From Dethiosulfatarculus sandiegensis (GTDB lineage: Bacteria; Desulfobacterota; Desulfarculia; Desulfarculales; Desulfarculaceae): 64,000 nt of DNA. The notes beneath the pieces were generated by a model, which saw only the letters and a program-made list of their open reading frames with translations, ran no database searches and was not told where the DNA came from. Position numbers and translations under genes: made by a program. Shown here one piece after another: positions 47,257 through 57,246 of the stretch (within the stretch, counting starts at the first letter, position 1; each line of letters starts with the position of its first letter). The stretch is from positions 40,001 through 104,000 of the forward strand of contig NZ_AZAC01000010.1 of assembly GCF_000931935.2 (NCBI RefSeq). Direction: 5' to 3'.

Positions 47257-48138
47257 ATGGCAGCGTTGCGCGACATTCAAAATAAGATCTCTGCGGTCAA
47301 AAAGACCCGGCAAATCACCCGCGCCATGAATATGGTGGCTGCTGCCAAACTGCGTGGAGTACAGGACAAGACCGAAAAATTCCGGCCCTATGCGGAAAAA
47401 TTCGCGGAAGTGCTCGGCAGTCTGGCCCAGGGTATCAATCCTGACAGCCACCCCCTTTTGGCCGTGCCGGAGGCCGTAACCAAAGTCGGCTTGATTTTGA
47501 TCTCGTCTGACCGCGGTATGTGTGGTTCTTTTAACGCCAACCTGATTCAGGCCGGAACCAAGTTCGTCAAGGAAAAAAAAGAGGCCGACCAAGAGGTCAA
47601 TCTTTACATGGTTGGTAAAAAAGCCAGGGATTATTATAAAAACCGCGAATACCCGATCGCCGAGGACATGCCCGGGGTGATGAACTCCGTGGACTTTGAT
47701 CTGGCGGTCACCGTGGCTCGTCTCGGGCTGGACGCATTCCTCGCCGGTGAAGTGGACGAGGTGTATGTCCTTTACTCCAAGTTTAAATCCATGGCCGCCC
47801 AGGTGCCGACCGTAGAGCGGCTTCTCCCCATCCAGCCCGAGGCTTTGGAAGGGGATGAGGGCGCCGATGCCGGTCAGGAATATCTCACCGAGCCATCGGC
47901 CGAGGAAATCCTGGTCGACCTTTTGCCCCGTTTTCTGAATGTCAGGGTGTACAGCGCCTTGCTGGAGACCTCGACAGGTGAAAACGCAGCTCGCATGACT
48001 GCCATGGATAATGCGACCAATAACTGCTCGGACATGATTGATAACTTAACCATGCTTTACAACAAGGCCCGTCAGGCTGCCATTACCATGGAGCTTGTAG
48101 ACATCATCGGTGGCGTTGAAGCTCTCAAGGCAGGCTAG
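47257..48138 (+). CDS. atpG: ATP synthase subunit gamma
   Basis: Rotating central shaft, 293 residues. Both long terminal helices are present: LRDIQNKISAVKKTRQITRAMNMVAAAKL-type N-terminus and the C-terminal TAMDNATNNCSDMIDNL. AGAGGGG precedes the ATG. Confidence 0.97.
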   Translation: MAALRDIQNKISAVKKTRQITRAMNMVAAAKLRGVQDKTEKFRPYAEKFAEVLGSLAQGINPDSHPLLAVPEAVTKVGLILISSDRGMCGSFNANLIQAGTKFVKEKKEADQEVNLYMVGKKARDYYKNREYPIAEDMPGVMNSVDFDLAVTVARLGLDAFLAGEVDEVYVLYSKFKSMAAQVPTVERLLPIQPEALEGDEGADAGQEYLTEPSAEEILVDLLPRFLNVRVYSALLETSTGENAARMTAMDNATNNCSDMIDNLTMLYNKARQAAITMELVDIIGGVEALKAG

Positions 48139-49599
<1,461 letters not shown>

Positions 49600-49633
49600 G
49601 CAGTCCGGACCCTTGAAGCACATCAGTGCCTTG

Positions 49634-49657
49634 GGGTTGCGAAGATTTCGCAATCCC
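49634..49657 (+). other. Stem-loop between atpD and atpC
   Basis: GGGTTGCGA-type and TCGCAATCCC arms pair around a short AT loop. No T-tract follows; likely a translation or stability element that lowers epsilon synthesis relative to beta. Confidence 0.45.
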
Positions 49658-49688
49658 ATGCACCAACAGACAGCGGGAATGACAGGCT

Positions 49689-50102
49689 ATGGCCAATAAA
49701 ATACTGTTGGAAGTCGTGACCCCGGACAAGCTCTTGCTGAGCAAGGAAGTGGAAGTGGTGGTGGCCACCAGTATAGACGGAGAGTTCGCCGTGTTATATG
49801 GTCACGTACCCTTTCTGGCTTCCCTGGCCGTAGGCGAGATGCGGTTCAAAGATGGCGGTAACACCGAATACGCAGCCATAGCGGGTGGTTTTGCCGAAGT
49901 CACCGGAACAAAAGTGACTGTACTGGCCGAAGCAGCCGAATTGGCCCGCGAAATCGATGTGAACCGAGCTGAAAGAGCAGCCGAGCGTGCCAGAGAGCGT
50001 ATAGAAAAAGCCAAAACCGAGGGCCGGGACTATGTCAAGGCCCAGGCAGCCTTACACCGGGCTATGCTGCGTATACGCATGGCAGACAAGGCTAAGCTGT
50101 AG
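49689..50102 (+). CDS. atpC: ATP synthase subunit epsilon
   Basis: Inhibitory and coupling subunit, 137 residues: an N-terminal beta-barrel (LEVVTPDKLLLSKEVEVVV, DGEFAVLYGHVPFL) and a C-terminal two-helix domain (VNRAERAAERARERIEKA). Last gene of the operon; the a and c subunits (atpB, atpE) are not in this cluster. Confidence 0.96.
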   Translation: MANKILLEVVTPDKLLLSKEVEVVVATSIDGEFAVLYGHVPFLASLAVGEMRFKDGGNTEYAAIAGGFAEVTGTKVTVLAEAAELAREIDVNRAERAAERARERIEKAKTEGRDYVKAQAALHRAMLRIRMADKAKL

Positions 50103-50141
50103 AAGCTTAACACTTTTTAATTATACGGGTGACAAAAAGTA

Positions 50142-50175
50142 AAAGGCCTTTTCGGTATTTTCCGAAAAGGCCTTT
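50142..50175 (+). terminator. Terminator of the atp operon
   Basis: AAAGGCCTTTTCGG and CCGAAAAGGCCTTT form a perfect 14-bp stem with a 6-nt loop, followed by AATCTTTT. Confidence 0.85.
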
Positions 50176-50337
50176 AATCTTTTATGATGCTAGTTACCGA
50201 CATCCGCTAAAAAATTAAGAGTCGCCTCAAATTGTGCTGTTTTCCATGAAAGGCAGTCAAGCCGTTTACCAACCGAGCATCAGGACACCTTATAACCTGC
50301 TATTATTTTAGCTTTTATTCCCATATTTTATGCTAAG

Positions 50338-50508
50338 GTGAATTTTGCATTAGCGCTGAATGATAAAAATAAACTAAAACCGGTTGGTTTTCAGGACAGT
50401 AAAAGTCGAGTATTTCTATACGGTGATTTTTCAATAAAACTGTATGGCAGTCTTGGGCTGTATGGATTAATAGAGGAGAAAAATCAAGCCTTGATTGATA
50501 AACTGTAG
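50338..50508 (+). CDS. Possible 56-residue orphan protein
   Basis: In the AT-rich 465-bp gap after atpC a GTG at 50338 opens a 57-codon frame to TAG. The predicted peptide (containing KLKPVGFQDSKSR and GDFSIKLYGSLGLYGL) has a plausible composition but no good Shine-Dalgarno sequence and no family I recognise. The frame is open 14 codons further upstream without a standard start. It could be a small gene, a gene remnant or chance. Confidence 0.25.
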   Translation: MNFALALNDKNKLKPVGFQDSKSRVFLYGDFSIKLYGSLGLYGLIEEKNQALIDKL

Positions 50509-50567
50509 CATGGAGTTAGCGTTATTTATTTGTTGTTTTTATAGCGCTGTTAGCGAGGCTAAAAATA

Positions 50568-51482
50568 ATGGATTTAATTGATCTGCATACACATACCACG
50601 GCCAGCGACGGCAGTTACACCCCTTCTGAGGTGGTTTTTGCCGCATACGAATCCGGACTGGCTGTAGTTGCCATAACCGATCATGACAATATTAACGGAA
50701 TTGAAGAGGCGTTTAAGGCCGGGAAAGGTCTTCCCATTGAGGTTGTGCCCGGGGTTGAGATCAGCGTGGATGCCGGGTTCAGAGGTGGCATGCATATGCT
50801 TGGATATTGTATAGATCCGTCTGAACCCAGGTTGGTGGCGGCTTTGGAGAGGCTGCAACAGGCAAGAGCCGAACGAAATCCCCAAGTTGTGGAAAAGTTG
50901 AATCAGCTAGGACTGGATATCACCATGGATGAGGTTCGCGCCTGCGCCGGTCAAGGCCAGATAGGCAGGCCCCATTTTGCCCAGGTGATTATCGAAAAGG
51001 GATATGCCAAAAACAGGGCCGAGGCTTTTAATCGCTGGCTGGGAGCAGATAAGCCGGCTTATGTTCCCAAATTTAAATTTAAACCGGACGTGGCTATTTC
51101 CCTGTTGCGCGGGGCCGGCGGAGTGCCGGTGCTGGCTCATCCCGGCCTGTTAAAATTGGCTTTTTTACGTCTGGAATCCCTGATAAGGGAACTGATGGAA
51201 CTTGGCCTGGAAGGGGTTGAGGCAATATACAGCGAACATAATCAGGCGTTGCGCAAACGTCTTTCGGATTTGGCCGCTCGCTTGGGCCTGGTGATAACCG
51301 GTGGAAGCGATTTCCACGGCGATCCCAAGCCGGATATTAAACTGGGGTATGGGTTGGGAGATTTAAGGGTGCCCAAAAGTTTGCTTATGCCCTTAAAGCA
51401 ACGGGCGGAAAAGGTGGCAGCATCCCGTTTAGACCGCCTTCCCGTTAATCAGGAAGAGGTCTCTAACCAACTTAAACAGTAA
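50568..51482 (+). CDS. PHP-domain phosphoesterase (TrpH/RNase AM-like)
   Basis: A 304-residue metal-dependent phosphoesterase of the PHP superfamily. Metal-site motifs: DLHTHTTASDG at residues 5-15, ITDHDN near 37, GVEIS near 63, VLAHPG near 188 and GGSDFHG near 244. The same architecture is found in the E. coli 5'-to-3' exonuclease RNase AM and nucleoside 3',5'-bisphosphate phosphatases, so an RNA or nucleotide substrate is likely. Followed 14 bp later by a beta-lactamase-fold hydrolase. Confidence 0.85.
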   Translation: MDLIDLHTHTTASDGSYTPSEVVFAAYESGLAVVAITDHDNINGIEEAFKAGKGLPIEVVPGVEISVDAGFRGGMHMLGYCIDPSEPRLVAALERLQQARAERNPQVVEKLNQLGLDITMDEVRACAGQGQIGRPHFAQVIIEKGYAKNRAEAFNRWLGADKPAYVPKFKFKPDVAISLLRGAGGVPVLAHPGLLKLAFLRLESLIRELMELGLEGVEAIYSEHNQALRKRLSDLAARLGLVITGGSDFHGDPKPDIKLGYGLGDLRVPKSLLMPLKQRAEKVAASRLDRLPVNQEEVSNQLKQ

Positions 51483-51496
51483 AAGAAAAATCTATC

Positions 51497-52258
51497 ATGG
51501 AATTGACTATCCTGGGCTCGGGCAGCAATGAACTTCGGAAAGAGCGCTCTTCGGCCGCTTATCTTTTGGCGGCAGGTGAGGACCTTTTGATGCTCGACGC
51601 CGGGCAGGGTTCTTTGCGGCGTTTTTTGGAAACAGGCCATGATCCTGCCAGGTTATGGGCCATATTTCTTTCCCACCACCATCCGGATCATATTGCGGAC
51701 CTGGTTCCTTTAGTTTTTTCATTGCAATATGACCAGCATATGGCCGCCAGAAAAGAACCGCTTTTGCTTTTTGCTCATAAGGAGATGGAGGATTTTCTGA
51801 GCGCACTGGAGGGGGTGTTCGGCCAGTGGCTAAAGCCGGGACCGGAAAAACTTCAAAAACGGTTTTTCAAACCAGGTGATTCACTGGAAACTGCAAGCGG
51901 GTTAAAAATATCCAGCCACCAGATGGACCATCTGCCAAGCAGCCTGGCCTGGCGTTTCGAGAGTATCGGGAAAAAGCTTGTATATTTAGGTGATGGCCCA
52001 AATAATCCTGGATTGGCTGATTTTTGCCAAGGCGCGGATTTAGTAATGGCTCATTGCGCAGGATCAGATGAAAAACCTAAAAAAGGGCATATGTTTCCCG
52101 CCATGGCCGGAGAGTTGGCCGAAACGGCCAAAGTGAAAAAATTGTTGCTCAGCCACCTGTATCGGATAGTTGATCCAAATTTGGCCTCCAAAGGCGCCGG
52201 CAAGTATTTTTCAGGCTCGATAATAGAGGCTAAGGACTTGCTTTGTTTGAAAATTTAA
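51497..52258 (+). CDS. Metallo-beta-lactamase-fold hydrolase, RNase Z-like
   Basis: A 253-residue hydrolase with the zinc motif SHHHPDHIADL near 55 and the opening LTILGSGS, as in the RNase Z/phosphodiesterase branch. A YLGDGPNN segment stands where SGDT usually carries the bridging Asp, and late His residues lie at MAHCAG and SHLYR. Lacks the exosite of true RNase Z. It lies directly after the PHP gene, so the two may act on related phosphate esters; the substrate is unknown. Confidence 0.78.
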   Translation: MELTILGSGSNELRKERSSAAYLLAAGEDLLMLDAGQGSLRRFLETGHDPARLWAIFLSHHHPDHIADLVPLVFSLQYDQHMAARKEPLLLFAHKEMEDFLSALEGVFGQWLKPGPEKLQKRFFKPGDSLETASGLKISSHQMDHLPSSLAWRFESIGKKLVYLGDGPNNPGLADFCQGADLVMAHCAGSDEKPKKGHMFPAMAGELAETAKVKKLLLSHLYRIVDPNLASKGAGKYFSGSIIEAKDLLCLKI

Positions 52259-52507
52259 AACCAGGCCCCAAGATAAATCAAATTCAGGTCAGTAGTTCGG
52301 AAAAAATCCGCAGAGTTTATTCCACCGATTGTGAAATTAAAACTATTTTCATCCATACAAAAAGAAAATTATACTAATCTGAATACTTGGAAAATACCGG
52401 GATAACTAGTATGGATGGTGGATATTGGGCCTTGACCCAAGACCCTGGGTTTTGATAGCGTGTATACGGTATCCCCTTCACTTGCCTAACAGATATCTGG
52501 AGTATCT

Positions 52508-54556
52508 ATGGGACAGCTTTCCAGGGTCGGCGTAATCGGCGCCGGCAATATGGGGGCTGGCATCGCCCAGAAGTGCGCGCAGGAAGGTCTTGAGGTTGTT
52601 CTGATCGACATCAATCAGGAGTTGGTCCAGCGTGGGATAGACGGGATTGCCAGTCTGTTACAGCAGGGAGTCTCAAAAAAAGTTTTCACTCCCGATCAAG
52701 TAGAGGCGACTCTCAGCCGTCTCAAACCCTCCACTGACATTTCTGACCTTCAGAATTGCCAAGTTGTCATAGAAGCCGTATTTGAAGATTTTGAAGTAAA
52801 GAGAAGGCTTTTCAAACAGGTGGATAAGGTGGTCGACTCAAAGACTGTCCTTGCCACCAACACCAGTTCCCATTCCGTCAGTGAATTGGCCGGGGTGATA
52901 AAAAATCCGGAAAGGTTCGTTGGACTGCATTTCTTTTTCCACTCGGCGAAAAACCGGCTCCTGGAAATAATTCCCGGAGAAAAAACCAATGAGGAATCAA
53001 TTGCCCTTTGTGAGGAGCTGGCGGCTGTCGCAAGCAAGGATGAAATCTTTGTTGCCGACGCTCCTGGTTTTGCGGTTAATCGCTTTTTTGTTCCCTGGTT
53101 GAACGAAGCCACCAGGCTTTTAGACGAAGGTGTGGCCAATATCCCCACCATAGAGGTTGCCGCCAAGAAGGCGTTCAAAATCGGTTTGGGTCCGTTTGAG
53201 TTGATGAACCTCTCAGGCATACCCATTGCGTTACATTCCACTGAAACCCTGGGAGCCAAGTTGGGAGATTTTTATTCCCCAAGCCAGGCGCTTAAGACCC
53301 AATATAGTAAAAAACAGCCTTGGCCCCTGGAAGGGGAGGTGGATGAAGGAAAGCTGAATGCCTGTCAGGACAGGTTGCTGGGAGTGGTTTTTTATGTCTG
53401 CTGCCAGATGCTTGATGAAAAGGTATGCGGCATGTCCGAGATTGATCTCGGCGCCAAGGTTGGTTTGAGGTGGGCCTTGGGCCCCTTTGAGCTCATGAAT
53501 AAAATAGGCAATGAAAAGGTTGCCGACCTGGTCAATGGCATTTGCGGGCAGCATACTTTCCTGACCATCCCGCAAGCCTTGAAAAAGCGCCTTTCCTTTG
53601 GAGATGCATGGCCGGTGCGTTACGTGGACCTAAAGATTGAGGGTAATCTGGCCCAGATTATCTTCCAGAGACCTGAGGCCATGAACGCCCTGAACGAGGC
53701 GGTGGTGGCCCAATTGGGCAAGGCCTTTGATAAGGCCAATGCAAACCCCAAGGTCGAGACCATAGTCTTAAGGGGCAAGGGCAAGGCCTTTGTAGCCGGT
53801 GCTGATATTGGCTTTTTCCTTAAGCAAATAAAGGGGAACACTGTTCATAGGATCAGAGAGTTTGCCGGTGACGCCCAGGATGTGTTTTTGCGTATGGAAG
53901 CCAGTCCCAAGTGGGTGGTCTGCCTGATGGATGGCCTGGCCTTGGGCGGCGGGGCGGAATTGGCCCTGGCTTGCGACACCATAATCGCCACACCCAAGGC
54001 TTCCCTGGGCTTCCCGGAAACCGGTATAGGCATTTATCCGGGATTGGGCGGAACCCAGCGTTCCTTGCGTGCCGTGGGGCTGCCCCTGGCTAAATACCTG
54101 GTAATGACAGGTAAGGTGCTTTCAGCGGCCCAGGCCCATGAGGTGGGTTTGGTTGAGTACCTGGTGCCCCAGGGTGAGGCCATGAACAAGATCAGGGAAT
54201 TGGCCGGCAACAATCCCTTGACCAAGAAAACCGTCGAAAAGCCTGTCCTGAATGGAAAATGGGCCGAAATTACAATGGCCTTTGAAGATCCTGAAAGGCT
54301 GGAATCCCTTTTGAACGGTGCGGGCGCAGAGCAAAAAGACACCACAGCTGGAAAAGTGGCCGGGATTTTATCTAAAAAGGCTCCCTTAGCCATACGGTGG
54401 GCAGGTGAGATTATGGATCAGGGGAGCAAGGTGCCCCTGAAAGATGGATTGAAGTTGGAGTTGGATCGTCTGGAAGCCATGTTCAAAACCAAAGATGCCC
54501 TTGAAGGGCTAAGCTCATTGGTGGAACGCAGGCGTCCGCAATTCACGGCTGAATAG
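52508..54556 (+). CDS. Fused 3-hydroxyacyl-CoA dehydrogenase / enoyl-CoA hydratase (dehydrogenase first)
   Basis: A 682-residue bifunctional enzyme for beta-oxidation-type steps. Residues 1-185 are the NAD-binding domain (GVIGAGNMGAGIA at 8-20; LHFFFHSAKNRLLEI near 140 with the catalytic His), about 186-370 hold two C-terminal dehydrogenase repeats (GPFELMN occurs twice, near 236 and 327), and about 380-570 are the crotonase domain (VAGADIGFF near 435, GGGAELALACD near 478, FPETGIGIYPGLGGTQR near 499 with both catalytic Glu). FadB and FadJ have the opposite order. Likely acts on short-chain acyl-CoAs; no thiolase neighbour. Confidence 0.92.
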   Translation: MGQLSRVGVIGAGNMGAGIAQKCAQEGLEVVLIDINQELVQRGIDGIASLLQQGVSKKVFTPDQVEATLSRLKPSTDISDLQNCQVVIEAVFEDFEVKRRLFKQVDKVVDSKTVLATNTSSHSVSELAGVIKNPERFVGLHFFFHSAKNRLLEIIPGEKTNEESIALCEELAAVASKDEIFVADAPGFAVNRFFVPWLNEATRLLDEGVANIPTIEVAAKKAFKIGLGPFELMNLSGIPIALHSTETLGAKLGDFYSPSQALKTQYSKKQPWPLEGEVDEGKLNACQDRLLGVVFYVCCQMLDEKVCGMSEIDLGAKVGLRWALGPFELMNKIGNEKVADLVNGICGQHTFLTIPQALKKRLSFGDAWPVRYVDLKIEGNLAQIIFQRPEAMNALNEAVVAQLGKAFDKANANPKVETIVLRGKGKAFVAGADIGFFLKQIKGNTVHRIREFAGDAQDVFLRMEASPKWVVCLMDGLALGGGAELALACDTIIATPKASLGFPETGIGIYPGLGGTQRSLRAVGLPLAKYLVMTGKVLSAAQAHEVGLVEYLVPQGEAMNKIRELAGNNPLTKKTVEKPVLNGKWAEITMAFEDPERLESLLNGAGAEQKDTTAGKVAGILSKKAPLAIRWAGEIMDQGSKVPLKDGLKLELDRLEAMFKTKDALEGLSSLVERRRPQFTAE

Positions 54557-54585
54557 TTTTAAGAGTTGAAGGTTGGATACTAAAA

Positions 54586-54623
54586 AACTCCGTCCGGCGT
54601 TAATTTGCTTGCCGGGCGGAGTT
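54586..54623 (+). terminator. Hairpin after the hydroxyacyl-CoA dehydrogenase gene
   Basis: AACTCCG-CCGGC and GCCGG-CGGAGTT pair in a long stem with an 11-nt loop, 30 nt past the stop. The tail is not T-rich, so it may be a Rho-dependent or 3'-protective element; on the minus strand the tail AGTATCC is likewise poor. Confidence 0.55.
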
Positions 54624-54747
54624 CATGCCAAGCCATAGACGCGGCTTTTGTTTCGGACCCTGGGAGGTGACAAATAACCAGGCGGAAAATGAAAACCGCC
54701 TGAAAGGTTTAAAAGAGCAGAAAAACTAATTAGCACCGAGGTGGGCG

Positions 54748-55239
54748 ATGAATTTCAAAGTCTTGATCCCGGTAGATAATGCCAGAAACTCTTTAACCGC
54801 CGAAGAATATGCGCTTAAACTCAACTGGCGCGTACCCTTGAGCATAACTCTTTTAAATGTGGTTAACACAAAAAGGCTGGAAGGCCACGGCATAAGCCCG
54901 GAGGACCAAAAACGCATTTTGGCTTCTATGATGAAAAGAAGCGAGAAGATTATGCAATCCGCCTCCGAACCCTTTGCAAAGGCGGAAGTGGATTTTGTGA
55001 CCCGCATAGAAAAGGGCTTGCCGGGAGACCTGATTTGCAAGATAGCTGAAGATGAAAATTATGATATGGTGATCATACCCCAGAGTGGACTTAGCGAGTG
55101 GGAGGAGATTCTTGGTGGTTCCGTGGTCCGCTATGTTCTTTCCAAATGCAAGGCTCCGGTCCTTTTAGTAAAGCACTCCAAAGAACAAATGGAAAGGCAA
55201 CGCAAGGTCAGAGCCGAAGGCACGCTCTTGCCAAGTTAG
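54748..55239 (+). CDS. Universal stress protein family protein
   Basis: A 163-residue UspA-fold protein: FKVLIPVDNARNS at the N-terminus, a central variable helix and the late MVIIPQSGLSEWEEILGGSVVRYVLSKCKAPVLLVK with the G-rich nucleotide-binding loop partly degenerate (GLSEWEEILGGSV in place of GxxGxxxxxxGSV). The first ATP-loop Gly residues are missing, so ATP binding is doubtful. Stand-alone gene between two non-coding gaps. Confidence 0.85.
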   Translation: MNFKVLIPVDNARNSLTAEEYALKLNWRVPLSITLLNVVNTKRLEGHGISPEDQKRILASMMKRSEKIMQSASEPFAKAEVDFVTRIEKGLPGDLICKIAEDENYDMVIIPQSGLSEWEEILGGSVVRYVLSKCKAPVLLVKHSKEQMERQRKVRAEGTLLPS

Positions 55240-55594
55240 CTTGCGTCCTTTTAAAAAAATCAATTATTCCAATTTATAACCATTAAATCCAAAGGCGTTT
55301 CGCCTGAAAAAGAAATCAGGCGACTTCAAAACACCAAAAACCTAGCTAACCGAGATGACATACGGTTAATACCGATTAAAGGTAAATTAAGTGTAGTGTT
55401 TCAAATGCCACAAAAATAGCAGGGGTTGATGGAAAAGGAAAGGAGGCGAGAGGTATCCGCAAACTGGTTGGAACTAAAGCGGACCGAAAGGCCAATAAGT
55501 CTATGGTTCAATTTTTCAACCAATGGCAACCCTGGAACAGGAATCCTTTTTAATAGTCGGCCGGAGGGCCGACCTGCCTAGGGAGGGTGGGCTT
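55240..55594. other. Intergenic region before the TRAP transporter operon
   Basis: A small AGGCG-CGCCT stem and a further AGGCG copy near 55290-55325 may form the terminator of the stress-protein gene. No convincing sigma-70 or sigma-54 promoter is seen for dctP. No gene seen. Confidence 0.45.
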
Positions 55595-56647
55595 ATGCGT
55601 ATTGCCAGATGGTTAGTACTGTTGACAGTGGCGTTTATCAGCTTGGCCTTGGTTGCGCCGACTGCGTTTGCCAAGAAGCCGTCTCTCGCGAAATGGAAAG
55701 CAAATTTTGATTATTCCGGGGCAAAATACAAAATCAAGGTGAGCAATGTCAGCCACCCGGCCATCAAGGGTGTGTTTGCGGGCTTTGCTATCCGTGATGC
55801 CCTGTGGAAAGCCACCAAAGGCCAGATCTATTTCGAGTACATCCCATTTTCCATGTTGGGAGGCGAGGTGGAGGTCTTGAACCAGCTTCAAATGGGGGCC
55901 ATTCAGGGAATGGCGGTGAGTTCGGTTGCCTCTACCAACCTGGGCCCGCGGATGGGCCTTGTGAACCTGCCTTTTTTAATCAACTCCTATGAAAAAATGG
56001 ATAAGTTCGCCGGTAACAAAAAACTCTACCAGTATTTTTTGGACGGCATGAAGCACCAGGGCATCATGGGTCTGGACGTCACGGCTTATGGCCGCTATGG
56101 CTGGGCCACCACAATTCCGGTCAAGACAATTGCCGATGCCAAAAAGGTCAAGTTCAGGATCGCAGAGGCGGCGGTTAACAAGCTGCTTTACAAGTCCTGG
56201 GGCTTCAACCCGGTGGTCATGCCCTGGCCTGATGTTCCCACCGCCCTGAAGCAGGGAGTCATTACAGGCCTGGATCACACCCTGATCGTCAGTTACCTGA
56301 CCAAAAAGTTCGAAGTAGCCAAAAACTACACTCCGGTCAACTATGCCCAGGGTCTTTTCATCTGGATCTTCAATGAGGCCTGGTTTAAATCCCTGCCCGA
56401 GGATTTACAGAAGATCTTTGTAAAAACCATTCATGAGGTCTGCGCAGATTATCGCAACAAGTGCAAGACCCAGGAAGAGGATGCGGCAGCGGGAGCCAAA
56501 AAATCCGGGGTTAAGTTCTGGGATCTGTCAGAGGCCGACCTTGGCACGCTTAAAAAAGAGGGTAACAAGGTTCACGAGGAATTCGCAGATCAGATTGGGG
56601 CCGAGTACCTGAAAGAGGTCCAAAAATTCTTGGGCTACAGCGAATAG
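55595..56647 (+). CDS. dctP: TRAP transporter substrate-binding protein
   Basis: Periplasmic solute receptor of a TRAP transporter. The 350-residue protein from ATG 55595 (GGAGGGTGGG upstream) has a Sec signal peptide ending in APTAFA. The DctP fold is clear: FEYIPFSMLGGEVEVLNQLQMGAIQG, MGLVNLPFLINSYEK, KKVKFRIAEAAVNKLLYKSWG, then WPDVPTALKQGVITGLDH. The Arg in KFRIAEA is the usual carboxylate ligand, so an organic acid is the likely substrate. A strong hairpin follows before dctQ. Confidence 0.92.
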   Translation: MRIARWLVLLTVAFISLALVAPTAFAKKPSLAKWKANFDYSGAKYKIKVSNVSHPAIKGVFAGFAIRDALWKATKGQIYFEYIPFSMLGGEVEVLNQLQMGAIQGMAVSSVASTNLGPRMGLVNLPFLINSYEKMDKFAGNKKLYQYFLDGMKHQGIMGLDVTAYGRYGWATTIPVKTIADAKKVKFRIAEAAVNKLLYKSWGFNPVVMPWPDVPTALKQGVITGLDHTLIVSYLTKKFEVAKNYTPVNYAQGLFIWIFNEAWFKSLPEDLQKIFVKTIHEVCADYRNKCKTQEEDAAAGAKKSGVKFWDLSEADLGTLKKEGNKVHEEFADQIGAEYLKEVQKFLGYSE

Positions 56648-56666
56648 GCGCCTAAAAACATCGATG

Positions 56667-56690
56667 CCGGCGGGGTAAAAGCCCCGCCGG
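56667..56690 (+). other. Hairpin between dctP and dctQ
   Basis: CCGGCGGGG and CCCCGCCGG form a perfect 9-bp GC stem. Such structures after a binding-protein gene usually protect its mRNA and reduce expression of the membrane subunits. Confidence 0.7.
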
Positions 56691-56723
56691 TGACCAGTCT
56701 TTCACCCTGAGCGAGGCAAGGGA

Positions 56724-57227
56724 ATGTTTGGTCGGATTCTGAACAGCCTGGACAAGGCTATGTCATGGTTTGAGGAGTGGACCCTTTACCTGGCGGTTAT
56801 GGTTGGTCTTCTCTCCTTGTTTATTAATGTAATTCTGCGCTATTTCTTCCATTACGCCCTGGCTTGGTCCGAAGAGCTGATCAGGGAGATAATCATACTG
56901 ACCACTTTTATTGGGCTCTCCACCGCAGTGAAAAACGGTTCCATGATCACCATCGACGCGGCGGTGCAGTTGATCCCCAGACTCAGAAAAACCTTTGCTT
57001 ATTGCAGCCATATTGCGGTTCTGATTTTTGCTATTCTCATAGCCAAACTGGGTTATGAGATGGCGCTAATGCAGGCCCGCACCTTTCAAAAAACAATTAT
57101 TTTGGAAATTCCACTAGTTATCCTCTACTGCATCCTTCCCCTGATGGGGGTGATGATGTTCATCCGCACAATTCAGGTTCTCTATAAGAGCTATATGGAA
57201 GAAAAGTCGGCAAAAAGGGAAGAGTAA
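56724..57227 (+). CDS. dctQ: TRAP transporter small membrane subunit
   Basis: A 167-residue protein with four membrane helices (about 17-37, 50-70, 91-111, 131-150) and the conserved ALAWSEELIREIIILTTFIGL-type segment with the WSEE motif. Partner of the DctM subunit encoded 19 bp downstream. Confidence 0.92.
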   Translation: MFGRILNSLDKAMSWFEEWTLYLAVMVGLLSLFINVILRYFFHYALAWSEELIREIIILTTFIGLSTAVKNGSMITIDAAVQLIPRLRKTFAYCSHIAVLIFAILIAKLGYEMALMQARTFQKTIILEIPLVILYCILPLMGVMMFIRTIQVLYKSYMEEKSAKREE

Positions 57228-57246
57228 AAGGGAGGGCGGCTGAAGG

